Shown here: piece after piece, positions 1 through 9,275 of the stretch | How positions within the stretch are numbered: the first letter of the stretch is position 1 | How the letters are laid out: every line of letters starts with the position of its first letter | From: an uncultured Clostridia bacterium | GTDB taxonomy: Bacteria > Bacillota > Clostridia > TANB77 > CAG-508 | NCBI GenBank assembly: GCA_944392945.1 | Contig: CALXYJ010000013.1 | Span: 1 to 37,502, forward strand | Direction: 5' to 3' | Length of the DNA stretch: 37,502 nucleotides | The notes under the pieces: generated by a model | Database searches by the model: none | What the model was told of the DNA's origin: nothing | What the model saw: only the letters and a program-made list of their open reading frames with translations | Position numbers and translations under genes: made by a program

Positions 1-1
1 T

Positions 2-301
2 AGTAGTGGAAGTACAGCAACGAAAAACGAAAATAGTAGTACAAAAATTCCAACAGGAAGTGCAGAATACACGAAAGTCAATAACATATACGACCTAGCA
101 GGTAATGTGTGGGACTGGACAATGGACGCCTACAGTACCGACGTCAGGGTGTATAGGGGTGGCCGTTGCTACGGCAATGGTACGAACCTTCCAGCAGACT
201 ATCGTGAATGCAACCATCCGACGTACGACGCTAGCGACAGGCGGTTGTCGTGCAGCACTTTATATAAAGTAATACTGAGCCCTGGTAGCGATGCACTATA
301 A
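2..301 (+). CDS. 3' end of an FGE/C-type-lectin-fold protein, likely diversity-generating retroelement target
   Basis: Open from the window edge, so the N-terminus is missing. The visible part holds an FGE-sulfatase-type (SUMF1) C-terminal core: IPTGSAEYTKVNNIYDLAGN, then the W-D-W and R-G-G residues typical of this fold. The paralogue just downstream shares the same stretch (IPTGNAEYTKANNIYDLAGN). In the annotated frame the protein ends in an atypical tail, YKVILSPGSDAL. One frame over, the same bases read G-C-R-A-A-L-Y-I-K-stop (243-272), matching the family ending GFRVTLYIK of the paralogue, so one extra base, probably the C at 242, shifts the frame. In related gut Clostridia such proteins carry pilin-like leaders and are displayed outside the cell; that part lies outside the window. 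Confidence 0.7.
   Translation, partial: SSGSTATKNENSSTKIPTGSAEYTKVNNIYDLAGNVWDWTMDAYSTDVRVYRGGRCYGNGTNLPADYRECNHPTYDASDRRLSCSTLYKVILSPGSDAL
128..272 (+). other. Candidate DGR variable region (VR)
   Basis: Base composition jumps from AT-rich to clearly GC-richer exactly over the C-terminal lectin-fold segment. Many codons here (AGT, ACC, GAC, GTC, TGC, TAC, GGC, CAT, GCT, AGC) have the form NNC or NNT. That is what adenine-directed mutagenesis of template AAC/AAT codons yields in diversity-generating retroelements. Invariant islands (V-Y-R-G-G, the end ALYIK) are interspersed. No template repeat or reverse transcriptase is visible in the window; they would lie upstream. Confidence 0.55.
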
Positions 302-345
302 CAAGTAAAGAAGTTTAAATAATTGTATTAGTAACAATTTCATTA

Positions 346-1472
346 ATGTATTTTAATATAAAGGGAAAGGATGTAGCGATTAAAAGTTCACTTAAAGAAT
401 ATAATTTAGAATTAGAAGAAAATGAACATATGCATTTAGAAGAAGATAGTACAGGTGATAAAATACCAGTGCCAAATGGATATGTAGGAAGTAAGGTGGC
501 AGGAGAAAATGAAATAGATACAGGATACGTAATTTATGAAGGAGAAGGAGAAGTAAATGATGAAAATGTAGAGGAAGCACAAAAAACAAGAAAGCAATAT
601 GTATGGATTCCAGTACTAGATGTAAGCACAATGTATGGAATAGATGAAAATGGTAAGAAGTGGGGTAAAACATATTCTTTTGCAGTTAGTAGCAATTATG
701 ATGAATCAACAGGGGCTATCCCACTAAATTGGTCAGAAAATAATGGAATAATGAAAATAGAAGATAAAACAGGATATAGAGAGCCAGATATAGTAACTAA
801 TAATGAAAATACACAATATGATATGGATTCAAAATTAAAAAATTTAGAAATAGGAGAGGAAACAACACATGAATTTTTAATACAATTAGAAAGAGATTTC
901 AATAACATGCTAGAAAGTGTAGAAAAATATGGAGGATTTTATATAGGAAGGTATGAAACAGTAATTTAAGTAAAGAAAATTTAGTTATACAAAAGGGAAA
1001 TACTAATTTAACTGGACAAACATGGTATAAAATGTATACTAAATGTAAAAATTTAGCTAATGAAAATGTAGAAACAAATATTATATGGACTAATCAGTGG
1101 GATAGAACTTTAATGTGGCTTATAGAAAGCAGAGATAAAACAAAAGAACAAATATGCGTGGATTCAACAAGTTGGGGAAATTTTGGTAATGCTGAATTTA
1201 AATATATAAATGATAATGGAATAGAAGTAACAAAGAATAAAGGAGAAATAAATACAAGAATTCCAACAGGAAATGCAGAATATACAAAAGCAAATAATAT
1301 TTATGATTTAGCAGGAAATGCACCTGAATGGGTAATGGGTGCCTATAGTCAATATAATAGAATTTTTAGAGGGGGAGCTTACTATGAAGCTACCGATTTA
1401 GTTAGTGGATATATTTATAACAACCCAAATGTAATAGCTTATGGCTTTAGAGTTACACTTTATATTAAATAA
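346..1472 (+). pseudogene. Degraded FGE/C-type-lectin-fold paralogue (frameshifted, N-terminus lost)
   Basis: Two frames together encode one SUMF1-like protein. 346-969 gives DKIPVPNGYVGSKVAGENE, KQYVWIPVLD and GGFYIGRYET, typical of clostridial FGE-type surface proteins. After residue ET the frame stops, but the next frame continues as NLSKENLVIQKGN, QTWYKMY, the conserved WTNQWDRTLMWLIES, IYDLAGNAPEWV, FRGGAYY and GFRVTLYIK to 1472. Adding one G at about 961 (ACAGGTAAT instead of ACAGTAAT) restores the frame. There is no prepilin-type leader or clear ribosome site at 346, so the 5' part also seems lost. Unlike its upstream neighbour, its C-terminal region has ordinary AT-rich codons, so it is not an obviously diversified copy. 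It may be a dead relic or a consensus error. Confidence 0.7.
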
Positions 1473-1483
1473 AATTATAGAAA

Positions 1484-1518
1484 AAACAAATCTCAGTACA
1501 AGATGAGGTTTGTTTTTT
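1484..1518 (+). terminator. Intrinsic terminator after FGE-like paralogue
   Basis: Arms AAACAAATCTCA (1484-1495) and TGAGGTTTGTTT (1504-1515) pair with one G-U and are followed by a T run. Confidence 0.85.
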
Positions 1519-1544
1519 ACTGATTACTACAAAAATACTTATAT

Positions 1545-1573
1545 TTGACATCAAAAAATTAATATAATAAAAT
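1545..1573 (+). promoter_or_regulatory. Promoter for murF unit
   Basis: TTGACA (1545-1550), 17-base spacer, TAAAAT (1568-1573). It lies about 90 bases before murF. Confidence 0.65.
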
Positions 1574-1661
1574 TAGCTCGATAAATAAGAAAGACATATA
1601 TTAAAATATATAAAATAATATATAAAAGAAGAAATTAAAAAATCAATAGAGGAGACTAAAA

Positions 1662-3048
1662 ATGACTGTTGAAGATATTATAAAAGCCACAAATGGTAAA
1701 TTAATAATTGGAAATATAAAAGAAACTTGTGAGGATTTTTGTACAGATACAAGAAAAATTAAACCGGGTGATGTATATGTAGGTTTAAAGGGAGAAAAGT
1801 TTAATGGGAATGAATATTATAAGGAAGCGTTAGAAAAAGGTGCAAAAGTTGCAATAATTTCAGGTATTAATATATCAAAAGAATTAGAAAAAGATGATAG
1901 TTGGTGCAGACGGAAAAACAATAGTAGAAGTAGAAGATTCTTTAATAGCATTTGGTAAAATAGCATTATATAAAAGAGAACTATACAATATTCCAGTAAT
2001 ACAAATAACAGGAAGTGTTGGGAAAACTAGTACAAGAGACATAATTGCAAATGTTATACGTACAGAGTATAAGACCTTACAAACAGAAGGAAATCAAAAT
2101 AATGCAGTAGGTTTACCAACAACAATATTAAAACTAAAAGATCATCAGGCTTTAGTTGTAGAAAGTGGAATGAATCATTTTGGAGAAATAAGTTATTTAG
2201 GTAAAATTGCAAAGCCAACAATAGCAGTAATAACAAATATAGGAACTGCACATATAGGAATTTTAGGGTCTAGAGAAAATATATTAAAAGCAAAATTAGA
2301 AATATTAGAAAATTTACAACCGGACGGATATATTGTAATTAATAATGACAATGATTTATTAAATAAATGGGCAAAAGAAGATACAAAACATAAAAAATAT
2401 ACATTTGGAATAGATGAAAAATCAGACATAATGCCATATAACATAAAAATAGAAACGGATTTTTCAACATATAATGTAAAATTAAAAAACAAAGAATATA
2501 CTGTTAAAGTTCCTGTAAGTGGAAAACACTTTGTATATAATAGCTTATGTGCAATAGCTGTTGGAACATTACTAAATATTAAGCCAGAAAATATTATAAA
2601 GGGAATAGAAAACTTTACATTAACTAAAAATAGAATGGAAGTTGATAAAATAAAAGATGATATCACAGTTATAAATGATTCATATAATGCAAGTTTAGAT
2701 TCCATGAAAGCAGGATTAGAATATTTAAAAGAATTAAAAGGAAATAGAAAGATAGCAGTTCTTGGTGATATGTTTGAATTAGGTGATTTTTCTGAAGAAA
2801 TACATAGAAAAGTAGGAGCAGAAGTATGCAAGCAACATGTGGATTTATTAATAACAATAGGAAATTTTTCAAAATATATTGCAGATGAAGCTATTAAATT
2901 AGGAATGAAAAAGGAAAATGTAATTGTCTTAAATTCAAACGAAGAAGCAGGAAAATACTTAAATGAAAACTTAAAAAGTAAAGATATTGTTTTATTAAAA
3001 GCTTCCAATGGAATGCATTTTTCTGAAATATACAATGCTATAAAGTAA
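1662..3048 (+). CDS. murF: UDP-N-acetylmuramoyl-tripeptide--D-alanyl-D-alanine ligase, reading frame broken
   Basis: MurF adds D-Ala-D-Ala to the UDP-MurNAc-tripeptide, the last cytoplasmic ligase step of peptidoglycan precursor synthesis. ATG 1662 follows an AGAGGAG site. The first frame (to 1958) holds the Mur ligase N-domain (FCTDTRKIKPGDVYVGLKG). The second frame (in register to 3048) starts before the ATP site GSVGKTST and has the central motifs (NNAVGLPTT, VVESGMN, VINDSYNAS) and the C-domain (GDMFELG). The frames join near 1891-1911. Either the C at 1911 (AGACGG) is extra or two bases near GATGATAG are missing. As murF is normally single copy and essential, a sequence error is a serious possibility. 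yqeK follows with a 14-base gap. Confidence 0.9.
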
Positions 3049-3062
3049 ATAGGAGGATGTAA

Positions 3063-3629
3063 ATGGAATACAAAGAAATAGAAGAAGATGTAAAAAAGCA
3101 ATTATCAGAATTTCGTTTTACACATTCTTTAGGAGTTGCAAAAAAAGCAGTAGAACTTGCTAAAATATATGGTGTAGACGAAGAAATTGCCAAAAAAGTA
3201 GGAATTGCACATGATGTAGCTAAAGAGATGACAGATGAAGAAATGCTAGAATATGTAAAAGAGAATAATATACCAATTGATGAAATAGAAAAAGTAAAAA
3301 TTTCTCTATTACACGGAAAAATAGGTGCAGATATAGCTGGTAAGAAATATGGATTCACAAAAGATATGCAAGATGCTATAATTTGGCATACAACTGGAAG
3401 AGAAAATATGAGCATGTTAGAAAAGATAATTTATGTCTCAGATAAAACAGAAGAAAATAGAAAAGGTAATAGATTTAATGTAGAAAAAAGTAGAAAAATG
3501 TCAAAAGAAAATATTGATGAAACATTAATCTTTCTAATGGATGAACTAATTGCGTATAATATAGATAAAAATGCAATAATACATCCAAAAACAATTGAGG
3601 CAAGGAATTATCTATTGTTAAATAGATAA
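3063..3629 (+). CDS. yqeK: HD-domain hydrolase, YqeK family
   Basis: 188 residues with the HD signature in order: FTHSLGVA near residue 20, IAHDVAKE near 49, the LLHGK histidine near 81, IIWHTTG near 105, and VSDKTEENR near 122. The YqeK family cleaves diadenosine tetraphosphate-type dinucleotides symmetrically, a stress-alarmone clearing role. The ATG is preceded by AGGAGG. It lies 14 bases after murF, so is probably co-transcribed. In many Firmicutes yqeK sits beside nadD; nadD is not seen here, so the context is unusual but the motif match is strong. Confidence 0.88.
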   Translation: MEYKEIEEDVKKQLSEFRFTHSLGVAKKAVELAKIYGVDEEIAKKVGIAHDVAKEMTDEEMLEYVKENNIPIDEIEKVKISLLHGKIGADIAGKKYGFTKDMQDAIIWHTTGRENMSMLEKIIYVSDKTEENRKGNRFNVEKSRKMSKENIDETLIFLMDELIAYNIDKNAIIHPKTIEARNYLLLNR

Positions 3630-3714
3630 GAATTACTAAAAAAATTAAAAAAGCTATTTTAAAACCTATTATAGTGTGATATAATAGGAACACCATGAAT
3701 ATGGAGGATGTTAA

Positions 3715-4617
3715 ATGATTTTCAAAGATTATTACAAAATATTAAATTTAGAAACAAGCAAGATAACACCTCAAGAACTGAAAATAGCCTATAGGGAAGC
3801 TGCAAAGAAATATCATCCAGACATTAACATCCAAGATAAATTTGCAGAAGAAAGATTTAAAGATATAAATGAAGCATACAGAGTGTTATCTAATTCAACT
3901 TCTAAACGAAAATATGACAGAATATGGAATAACAATGTAGGAAAAAAGAAAAAATATGAGGAAAGCAAAAGAAAAAACGGTTCAAAATTTTCCGAATTTT
4001 TCACAATGTTTTTTGGAAATATTGTTGGTGAAGAGCAAGAAAAAACTAACAATAAAGTAAATAAAAAAATCCCAATAAGAGGAGAGAATGTAGAAACAGA
4101 AATAAATATGTCAATAGAAGAAACATATTATGGAACAGAAAAGAAAATTTCTCTTAGGACTCTGAAAGGAAAGATGAAGACTTTTGTAGTAAAAGTCCCA
4201 GCAGGTATTAGGAATCAAGAAAAAATTAGATTGATTGGCCAAGGAAAAGCTGGAATAAATGGTGGTAAAAACGGAGATTTATTCATTAAAGTAAATATTC
4301 AAAATAGTAAGAAGTTTAGACTAGAAGGAATAGATTTATACACAGACCTACGATTAACCCCATGGGAGGCTGCCTTAGGCACAAGAGCTACTATACAAAC
4401 AATTGATGATACTGCTTCTGTCTATGTACCAAAAGGAATTGAAAGTGGCGAAAAAGTTAGAATTCAAGGAAAAGGGTACAAAGATGGTAAAGGTGGAAGA
4501 GGAGACCTAATAGCTGAAGTAAAAATAGTTGTACCAAAAAAATTATCAAGCGAAGAAGAAAAGCTATATAAGCAGTTAGAACAAATATCTGAATTTAATC
4601 CAAGGATCAAGAATTAA
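3715..4617 (+). CDS. DnaJ-type co-chaperone without zinc finger (CbpA-like)
   Basis: 300 residues. The N-terminal J domain (about 1-65) carries helix II AYREAAKKYHPD with the HPD tripeptide that stimulates DnaK ATPase. A charged, low-complexity linker (about 70-120) follows. Then two C-terminal beta-barrel client-binding domains, with VKVPAGIRNQEKIRLIGQGK and VYVPKGIESGEKVRIQGKG marking each. The CxxCxGxG zinc-finger repeats of true DnaJ are absent, so this is a class II (CbpA/DnaJB-like) protein. ATG 3715 follows GGAGG. It has a TATAAT-like box about 40 bases upstream. No dnaK or grpE nearby, so it is a stand-alone J protein. Confidence 0.88.
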   Translation: MIFKDYYKILNLETSKITPQELKIAYREAAKKYHPDINIQDKFAEERFKDINEAYRVLSNSTSKRKYDRIWNNNVGKKKKYEESKRKNGSKFSEFFTMFFGNIVGEEQEKTNNKVNKKIPIRGENVETEINMSIEETYYGTEKKISLRTLKGKMKTFVVKVPAGIRNQEKIRLIGQGKAGINGGKNGDLFIKVNIQNSKKFRLEGIDLYTDLRLTPWEAALGTRATIQTIDDTASVYVPKGIESGEKVRIQGKGYKDGKGGRGDLIAEVKIVVPKKLSSEEEKLYKQLEQISEFNPRIKN

Positions 4618-4639
4618 TTTACATAAAAAGTTAAAAATA

Positions 4640-4668
4640 TTGACAAATTATTACAAATTCAGTATAAT
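4640..4668 (+). promoter_or_regulatory. Strong housekeeping promoter for the TraG unit
   Basis: TTGACA (4640-4645), 17-base spacer, TATAAT (4663-4668): perfect consensus. Transcription would start near 4675 and cover the two small genes and traG. Confidence 0.8.
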
Positions 4669-4737
4669 TAAACATAGTAGTGTTACTAAAGACAAACTAT
4701 GTATATAGAAAATCGTAGAAGTGTGGGGTGTATAAAT

Positions 4738-5259
4738 ATGTACAGTTGGGAAGGAAAACATTTTAGTATAATGGATCCAAATAACATAAGTACAGTAGTA
4801 TATCAAATAAATGAAACATTAAAAGAAGATTTAAAAAATTCACCAAAATATACTGTAACAAAACTGGACTATACAGAAGAAATATATGGGGACAAAAAGA
4901 AAAAGACTTTCTATGTAGACGACCCATCTGATGACAAAGACGAACTTGTTATACTATCATTTGGTAAAGATAAGGTAGTAATTAATATGGCGGTTTTACA
5001 AGGAGATAAAATAACGATCTCTAAAAAACCATCTGCATTAAAATTTAATACTTTATATTCAGATACAGAAAAAGAATATAAAGAATTTAAATATACACCA
5101 AATTTCAAAAGACAAATCTCAATAATAGATCCGGAAACGACAGAAGAGGTAAAACCAATGGTTTATTTTGATGAAGAGGCGAACGAGGTTAGAGGAAAAT
5201 GTAAATTAAAAGCAAATAAACCTTATTTTGCTTTTGAAATAAAAGATAAAAAAGATTAA
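4738..5259 (+). CDS. Unknown protein, first gene of TraG unit
   Basis: 173 residues from ATG 4738, chosen because GGGG lies about 7 bases upstream; an in-frame ATG at 4699 has no ribosome site. No recognised domain, no signal peptide or membrane segment. The protein is rich in Asp/Glu/Lys and in beta-prone segments (DELVILSFGKDKVVINMAVL). It appears soluble. It is followed 16 bases on by another small gene and then the VirD4/TraG ATPase, so it may be an accessory or substrate of that machine; this is inference from position only. Confidence 0.75.
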   Translation: MYSWEGKHFSIMDPNNISTVVYQINETLKEDLKNSPKYTVTKLDYTEEIYGDKKKKTFYVDDPSDDKDELVILSFGKDKVVINMAVLQGDKITISKKPSALKFNTLYSDTEKEYKEFKYTPNFKRQISIIDPETTEEVKPMVYFDEEANEVRGKCKLKANKPYFAFEIKDKKD

Positions 5260-5275
5260 AGGAAGGGGAGTTCTA

Positions 5276-5665
5276 ATGAACGAAACAGGTAATAATGAAC
5301 CTACAACAAATAAAGGGTGTGCTTCACTAGTATTTACAGAAGATGGAAAAGAAAAACAAGTAGACTTAAATGTAACTACTTATACTTTTTCTATTGTGAT
5401 GAGTGACGAAAGAGGTACATTCAAAGTGGAAAATAATACTATATATGCTCCAGAAAATGCCGAAGAAGCTAAAGAGTTAGCAAAAATGGAAAAAAGCAAT
5501 TTAAAAGTAAATGGAAATGGTTCATTAACAAAGGATGGATCTAAGATTGCAACAAAAGCAACTGCAGAACTAAGAATGAAAAGAAATAGAAGAGTTAACA
5601 AAGGAACAAAAATTGCTAATAAAGATTCATCAGATAACAAAGTTAAAAACAATGATGAAAGATAA
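5276..5665 (+). CDS. Unknown small protein, second gene of TraG unit
   Basis: 129 residues with an excellent ribosome site (GGAAGGGGAG) before ATG 5276. The N-terminal ~90 residues look beta-rich (CASLVFTEDGKEKQVDLNV), and the C-terminal ~40 are strongly basic and low complexity (ELRMKRNRRVNKGTK...), possibly nucleic-acid binding. No domain recognised. It ends 24 bases before the coupling ATPase gene. A charged tail is a common recognition feature for type IV coupling proteins, so it could be a substrate or relaxosome-like partner; unproven. Confidence 0.72.
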   Translation: MNETGNNEPTTNKGCASLVFTEDGKEKQVDLNVTTYTFSIVMSDERGTFKVENNTIYAPENAEEAKELAKMEKSNLKVNGNGSLTKDGSKIATKATAELRMKRNRRVNKGTKIANKDSSDNKVKNNDER

Positions 5666-5689
5666 TTACAAATGATAGGGATGAATTAA

Positions 5690-7640
5690 ATGAATTATAA
5701 AGTAGAAAGAGCACTAGAAAATAGTAGGAAAAAATTCATAGTAATCGGAATCTTATGGGTGGTAATTGTAATTTTAGCTGTAGCGCCTTTCTCTGCAGCA
5801 TTAGCAGAAGCTTCGCAGGGAGGTACTTATAGTTTTGAGATTTTACTAGAACAGCTAGGTAAATATATTACCAGCCCTTTTTCGAGTTTTTCTATAGTAT
5901 TTTCTTCAGCATATATAGGAACATTTGGTAAATGTATATTATATTTTACAATATTCTATCTAATTGCTGTAGTAGTAGGGTTATTTAAAGCGGCACCTAA
6001 AAATGAATATACAGATATTGAACATGGTTCTAGTGGTTGGGCAGAACATGGAGAGCAATATAAAGTATTAAGTAAGAAAAACGGAATTATATTGGCAGAA
6101 GATAATTATTTGCCATTAAATAAAATGGGAAATATAAATGTATTGGTAGTTGGACGGTTCTGGTTCTGGTAAATCTGCTTCATATTCAATTCCTAATGCA
6201 TATCAATGCCTAGGTTCTTATGTTTTTACAGATCCAAAAGGTGAATTGTATGATAGAACAGCAGGTTATTTAAAGTCAAAAGGATATAATGTTAGAGTAT
6301 TAAATTTAGTTAATCCAGAGTGTAGTGATGGATATAATCCATTAGCACATATAAGAGATGAAATAGATGTTGATATTATAGCAAATACTATTGTTAAGGG
6401 ACAATCTGGAGAAAAAGCTTCAGATCCATTCTGGGATGATATGGCAGAGATCTTATTAAAAGCTTTAATTTGGTATCTAATAACAGTAAGACCACCAGAG
6501 GAACAAAATTTAGCAAGTTGTGCAGAGTTAGTAAGAGCAGCAAACGACAGTGGTGGAACTAATTTATTGGGAGATTTAATTAATCAATTAGATTATACAC
6601 ATCCTGCAAGAAAAAACTATAAATCTATAGAAATAGCACCAGAAAAAACAAGAGGTTCTATTTTAAGTACATTACAATCTAGATTAGGTAAGTTCGATAG
6701 TAAAGATATTGCAGATTTAACTTCATCAGATACCATCGATTTTAAAGAAATTGGACAAGAAAAAACAGCAGTTTATGTTGTTTCATCAGATACACATACA
6801 ACATATAATTTCTTGCTTACAATATTTTTCTCACAAATGATCCAACAATTATATGATTATGCAGATAAAGAAGGAGGAAAATTGCCAGAAAAAACATTTT
6901 TTATTCTTGATGAGTTTGCAAATATTGGACAAATACCTGACTTTGATAAAAAAATATCAACATCAAGAAGTAGAGGAATTTCATTTAGTGTTATTCTTCA
7001 AAACTTAGATCAATTACAAGCTGTTTATGAAAAATCATATGAAACAATAATTGGTAACTGTGATACACATGTATTTTTAGGAAGCAATTCTACAAAAACG
7101 TTGGAATACTTTTCTAAAGCATTAGGCGAGAAAACAATATCAAGAGATAGCCATTCAACAAACCGTGATAAAAGTGGTTGGAAGTCAGGTTCTAGCGATT
7201 CTGACCAAATAATGGGAAGAGCTCTACTTACACCTGATGAATTAAGAAGATTTGATAATGATATGTGTATTATATTTGTAAAAGGTGTAAGACCTATTAA
7301 AGCAAATAAATTTTATTATTTTAGAAAGCCTATGGGAAGAGAGATGGCAAGGTTAGAAATAAGTCATAATGATGCAGAAGTTGGAGAAAGAGGCGAATGG
7401 AGAATATTTAATCCAGCTAATCCTTTCTCAAATGATACTAATGTAAAGGCTCAAGATTTAAATGTAGAATCTTTAGATGACTTATTTGCAGATGATACAT
7501 CAAGTAAAAAGAAGGAAGATGATACATCTTCAAAACCAATGGAGAAGCCATTAGAAAATAAAGAAGAAGAAAAGACAAATGATGATTTAGAAAAAGCATT
7601 AGAAGCTAAATTCGATGAATTATTTGGAGTTAATGATTAA
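5690..7640 (+). CDS. VirD4/TraG-type coupling ATPase, frame broken in Walker A
   Basis: Inner-membrane hexameric ATPase of the VirD4/TraG family, which feeds DNA or protein into type IV secretion channels. The N-terminus has two membrane segments (about residues 18-38 and 80-100). The Walker A site is split: the first frame ends VLVVG-G, and the next frame continues GSGSGKSA. Removing the C at 6155 restores VVGGSGSGKSA. Walker B is FFILDEFANIGQIPDF; the motif SRSRGISFSVILQNLDQL follows. The C-terminal ~70 residues are acidic/lysine-rich. Restored length is about 649 residues, normal for the family. No relaxase, VirB4 or other mating-pair genes occur in the window. Confidence 0.9.
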
Positions 7641-7646
7641 AAAAAT

Positions 7647-7675
7647 ACCTATCACGCATGTGGTAGGTACTTTTT
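7647..7675 (+). terminator. Intrinsic terminator of TraG unit
   Basis: ACCTATCAC/GTGGTAGGT hairpin (one G-U, GCAT loop) followed by a T run. Confidence 0.85.
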
Positions 7676-7713
7676 GGTATATTAAGAAAATTATATAATG
7701 CTTCCAATATGAA

Positions 7714-7742
7714 TTGTATAAATCATTAAAATATAGTATAAT
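7714..7742 (+). promoter_or_regulatory. Promoter for vanW-pth-rng-rimO unit
   Basis: TTGTAT (7714-7719), 17-base spacer, TATAAT (7737-7742), about 37 bases before the TTG start of the vanW gene. Confidence 0.65.
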
Positions 7743-7778
7743 GTATTTGCATTTTAGAAATAAAAGAAGGAGAAAAAA

Positions 7779-9263
7779 TTGGAAACAACAGAATTAAAAA
7801 TAGTCGAAGAAAAAAAGAAGTTTAGCGTTTTAGCAACATTGGGAATAGTTCTAATATGTTTTTTTATAATACTTTTTGCATTATTTTTAGGAATTACAGT
7901 TTATATATCTTCAACAGATAAAATTATAACAGGAATTTATATAAAAGGTGTTGAAGTTTCTGGTCTAACCAAAGATCAGGCAATAGAAAAAGTAAATACA
8001 GAATTTAATAAAGTTTTGCCAAAGAATTTAACAGTTTTTCATAATGAATTTGAAACTCAATTAAGTCTAGAAGATTTAGGTGCAAATTTTAATATAGAAG
8101 AGGCAGTTAATAGAGCATATAATATAGGAAGAGATGGAAATATTTTTTCTAATATGGGAACAATAATAAAAAATTTAGTAAAAGTACAAGATCTAGATTT
8201 AAATGTTTCATTAAATAATGAGCAATGTTCAACAATTCTTAATGATATATCAACAAAACTTCCAGATACAGTGGTTCAGAGTAGTTATTATGTAGAAGGA
8301 AAAAAATTAATAATTACAAGAGGAAAAACAGGTAATGTAGTAGATATTGACCCTTCTATAGAAACTATAAAAAACAAAATACAGGATTTATCATATGCAA
8401 GTAATAAAATAGAACTTGTTACTGTTTCTAAAGATCCTGATGCAATAGATATAGATAAAATTCATAATGAAATATACAAAGAGCCAGTGGATGCATACTA
8501 TACAACAGATCCATATGTAGTATATCCACATGAGAATGGAGTAGATTTTAATATATCTATAGATGAAGCTAAGGCAATGTTGAATGAAGTAAAAGATGAG
8601 TACGAGATACCATTAAAATATACTTCTCCAAATGTAACAACAAATATGATTGGAAAAGAAGCTTTTCCAGATACTCTTGGAAGTTTTACTACAAATTATA
8701 ATGCAAGAGATACTGATAGAACTACAAATTTAAGATTGGCAGCTGAAAAGATAAATGGAACTGTATTAATGCCAGGAGAGACTTTTTCATATAATACAGT
8801 TGTAGGAGAAAGAACAATAGCAGCAGGTTATAAAGAGGCTGCAATGTATCAAAATGGAGAAGTTGTAGATGGATTAGGTGGTGGAATATGCCAAATTTCT
8901 ACAACATTATATAATGCAGTCTTATATGCAAATTTAGAAATTGTAGAAAGACGTAATCATCAATTTGTTCCATCTTATTGTAATGCTGGTAGAGATGCTA
9001 CTGTTGTATACGGATCAATAGATTTTAGATTTAAAAATACAAGAAACTACCCTGTAAAAATACTTTGTACAGTAAGTGGGGGAGTTGCAAAATGTGAAAT
9101 TTATGGACTAAAAGAAAATCCAGATTATGATGTAGAGATTACTTCACAAGTTACATCGAGAACATCTACAAGTATAAAATCTGAGACTTATAAAACAGTA
9201 AGACAAAATGGGCAGATAATAAGTTCAGAAAGAATAAATAAAGATACATATAAAGCACATTAA
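7779..9263 (+). CDS. Membrane-anchored VanW-domain protein
   Basis: 494 residues from a TTG start with an AGAAGGAG ribosome site. A short basic N-terminus is followed by one membrane segment (about 18-45), so the bulk lies outside the cell. Residues ~55-280 look like paired YoaR-type peptidoglycan-binding repeats (GIYIKGVEVSGLTKDQAIEK). The VanW domain is at ~305-440: NYNARDTDRTTNLRLAAEKI, LMPGETFSYN, GGGICQISTTLYNA, RRNHQFVPSYC. The tail (VEITSQVTSRTSTSI) resembles a G5 domain. VanW proteins are tied to cell-wall work in Firmicutes; the exact reaction is unknown. pth follows by 12 bases, suggesting one operon. Confidence 0.9.
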   Translation: METTELKIVEEKKKFSVLATLGIVLICFFIILFALFLGITVYISSTDKIITGIYIKGVEVSGLTKDQAIEKVNTEFNKVLPKNLTVFHNEFETQLSLEDLGANFNIEEAVNRAYNIGRDGNIFSNMGTIIKNLVKVQDLDLNVSLNNEQCSTILNDISTKLPDTVVQSSYYVEGKKLIITRGKTGNVVDIDPSIETIKNKIQDLSYASNKIELVTVSKDPDAIDIDKIHNEIYKEPVDAYYTTDPYVVYPHENGVDFNISIDEAKAMLNEVKDEYEIPLKYTSPNVTTNMIGKEAFPDTLGSFTTNYNARDTDRTTNLRLAAEKINGTVLMPGETFSYNTVVGERTIAAGYKEAAMYQNGEVVDGLGGGICQISTTLYNAVLYANLEIVERRNHQFVPSYCNAGRDATVVYGSIDFRFKNTRNYPVKILCTVSGGVAKCEIYGLKENPDYDVEITSQVTSRTSTSIKSETYKTVRQNGQIISSERINKDTYKAH

Positions 9264-9275
9264 TAGGAGGAAAAA

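Noticed and set aside
392..673. Long minus-strand frames opposite genes such as 392-673, 2193-3101 and 19426-19818
   Set aside because: Compositional shadows of real plus-strand genes: rich in Leu/Phe/Ser, with no ribosome sites or domains.
4699..4737. Upstream in-frame ATG at 4699 as start of the first TraG-unit gene
   Set aside because: No ribosome site, whereas ATG 4738 has GGGG at good spacing.
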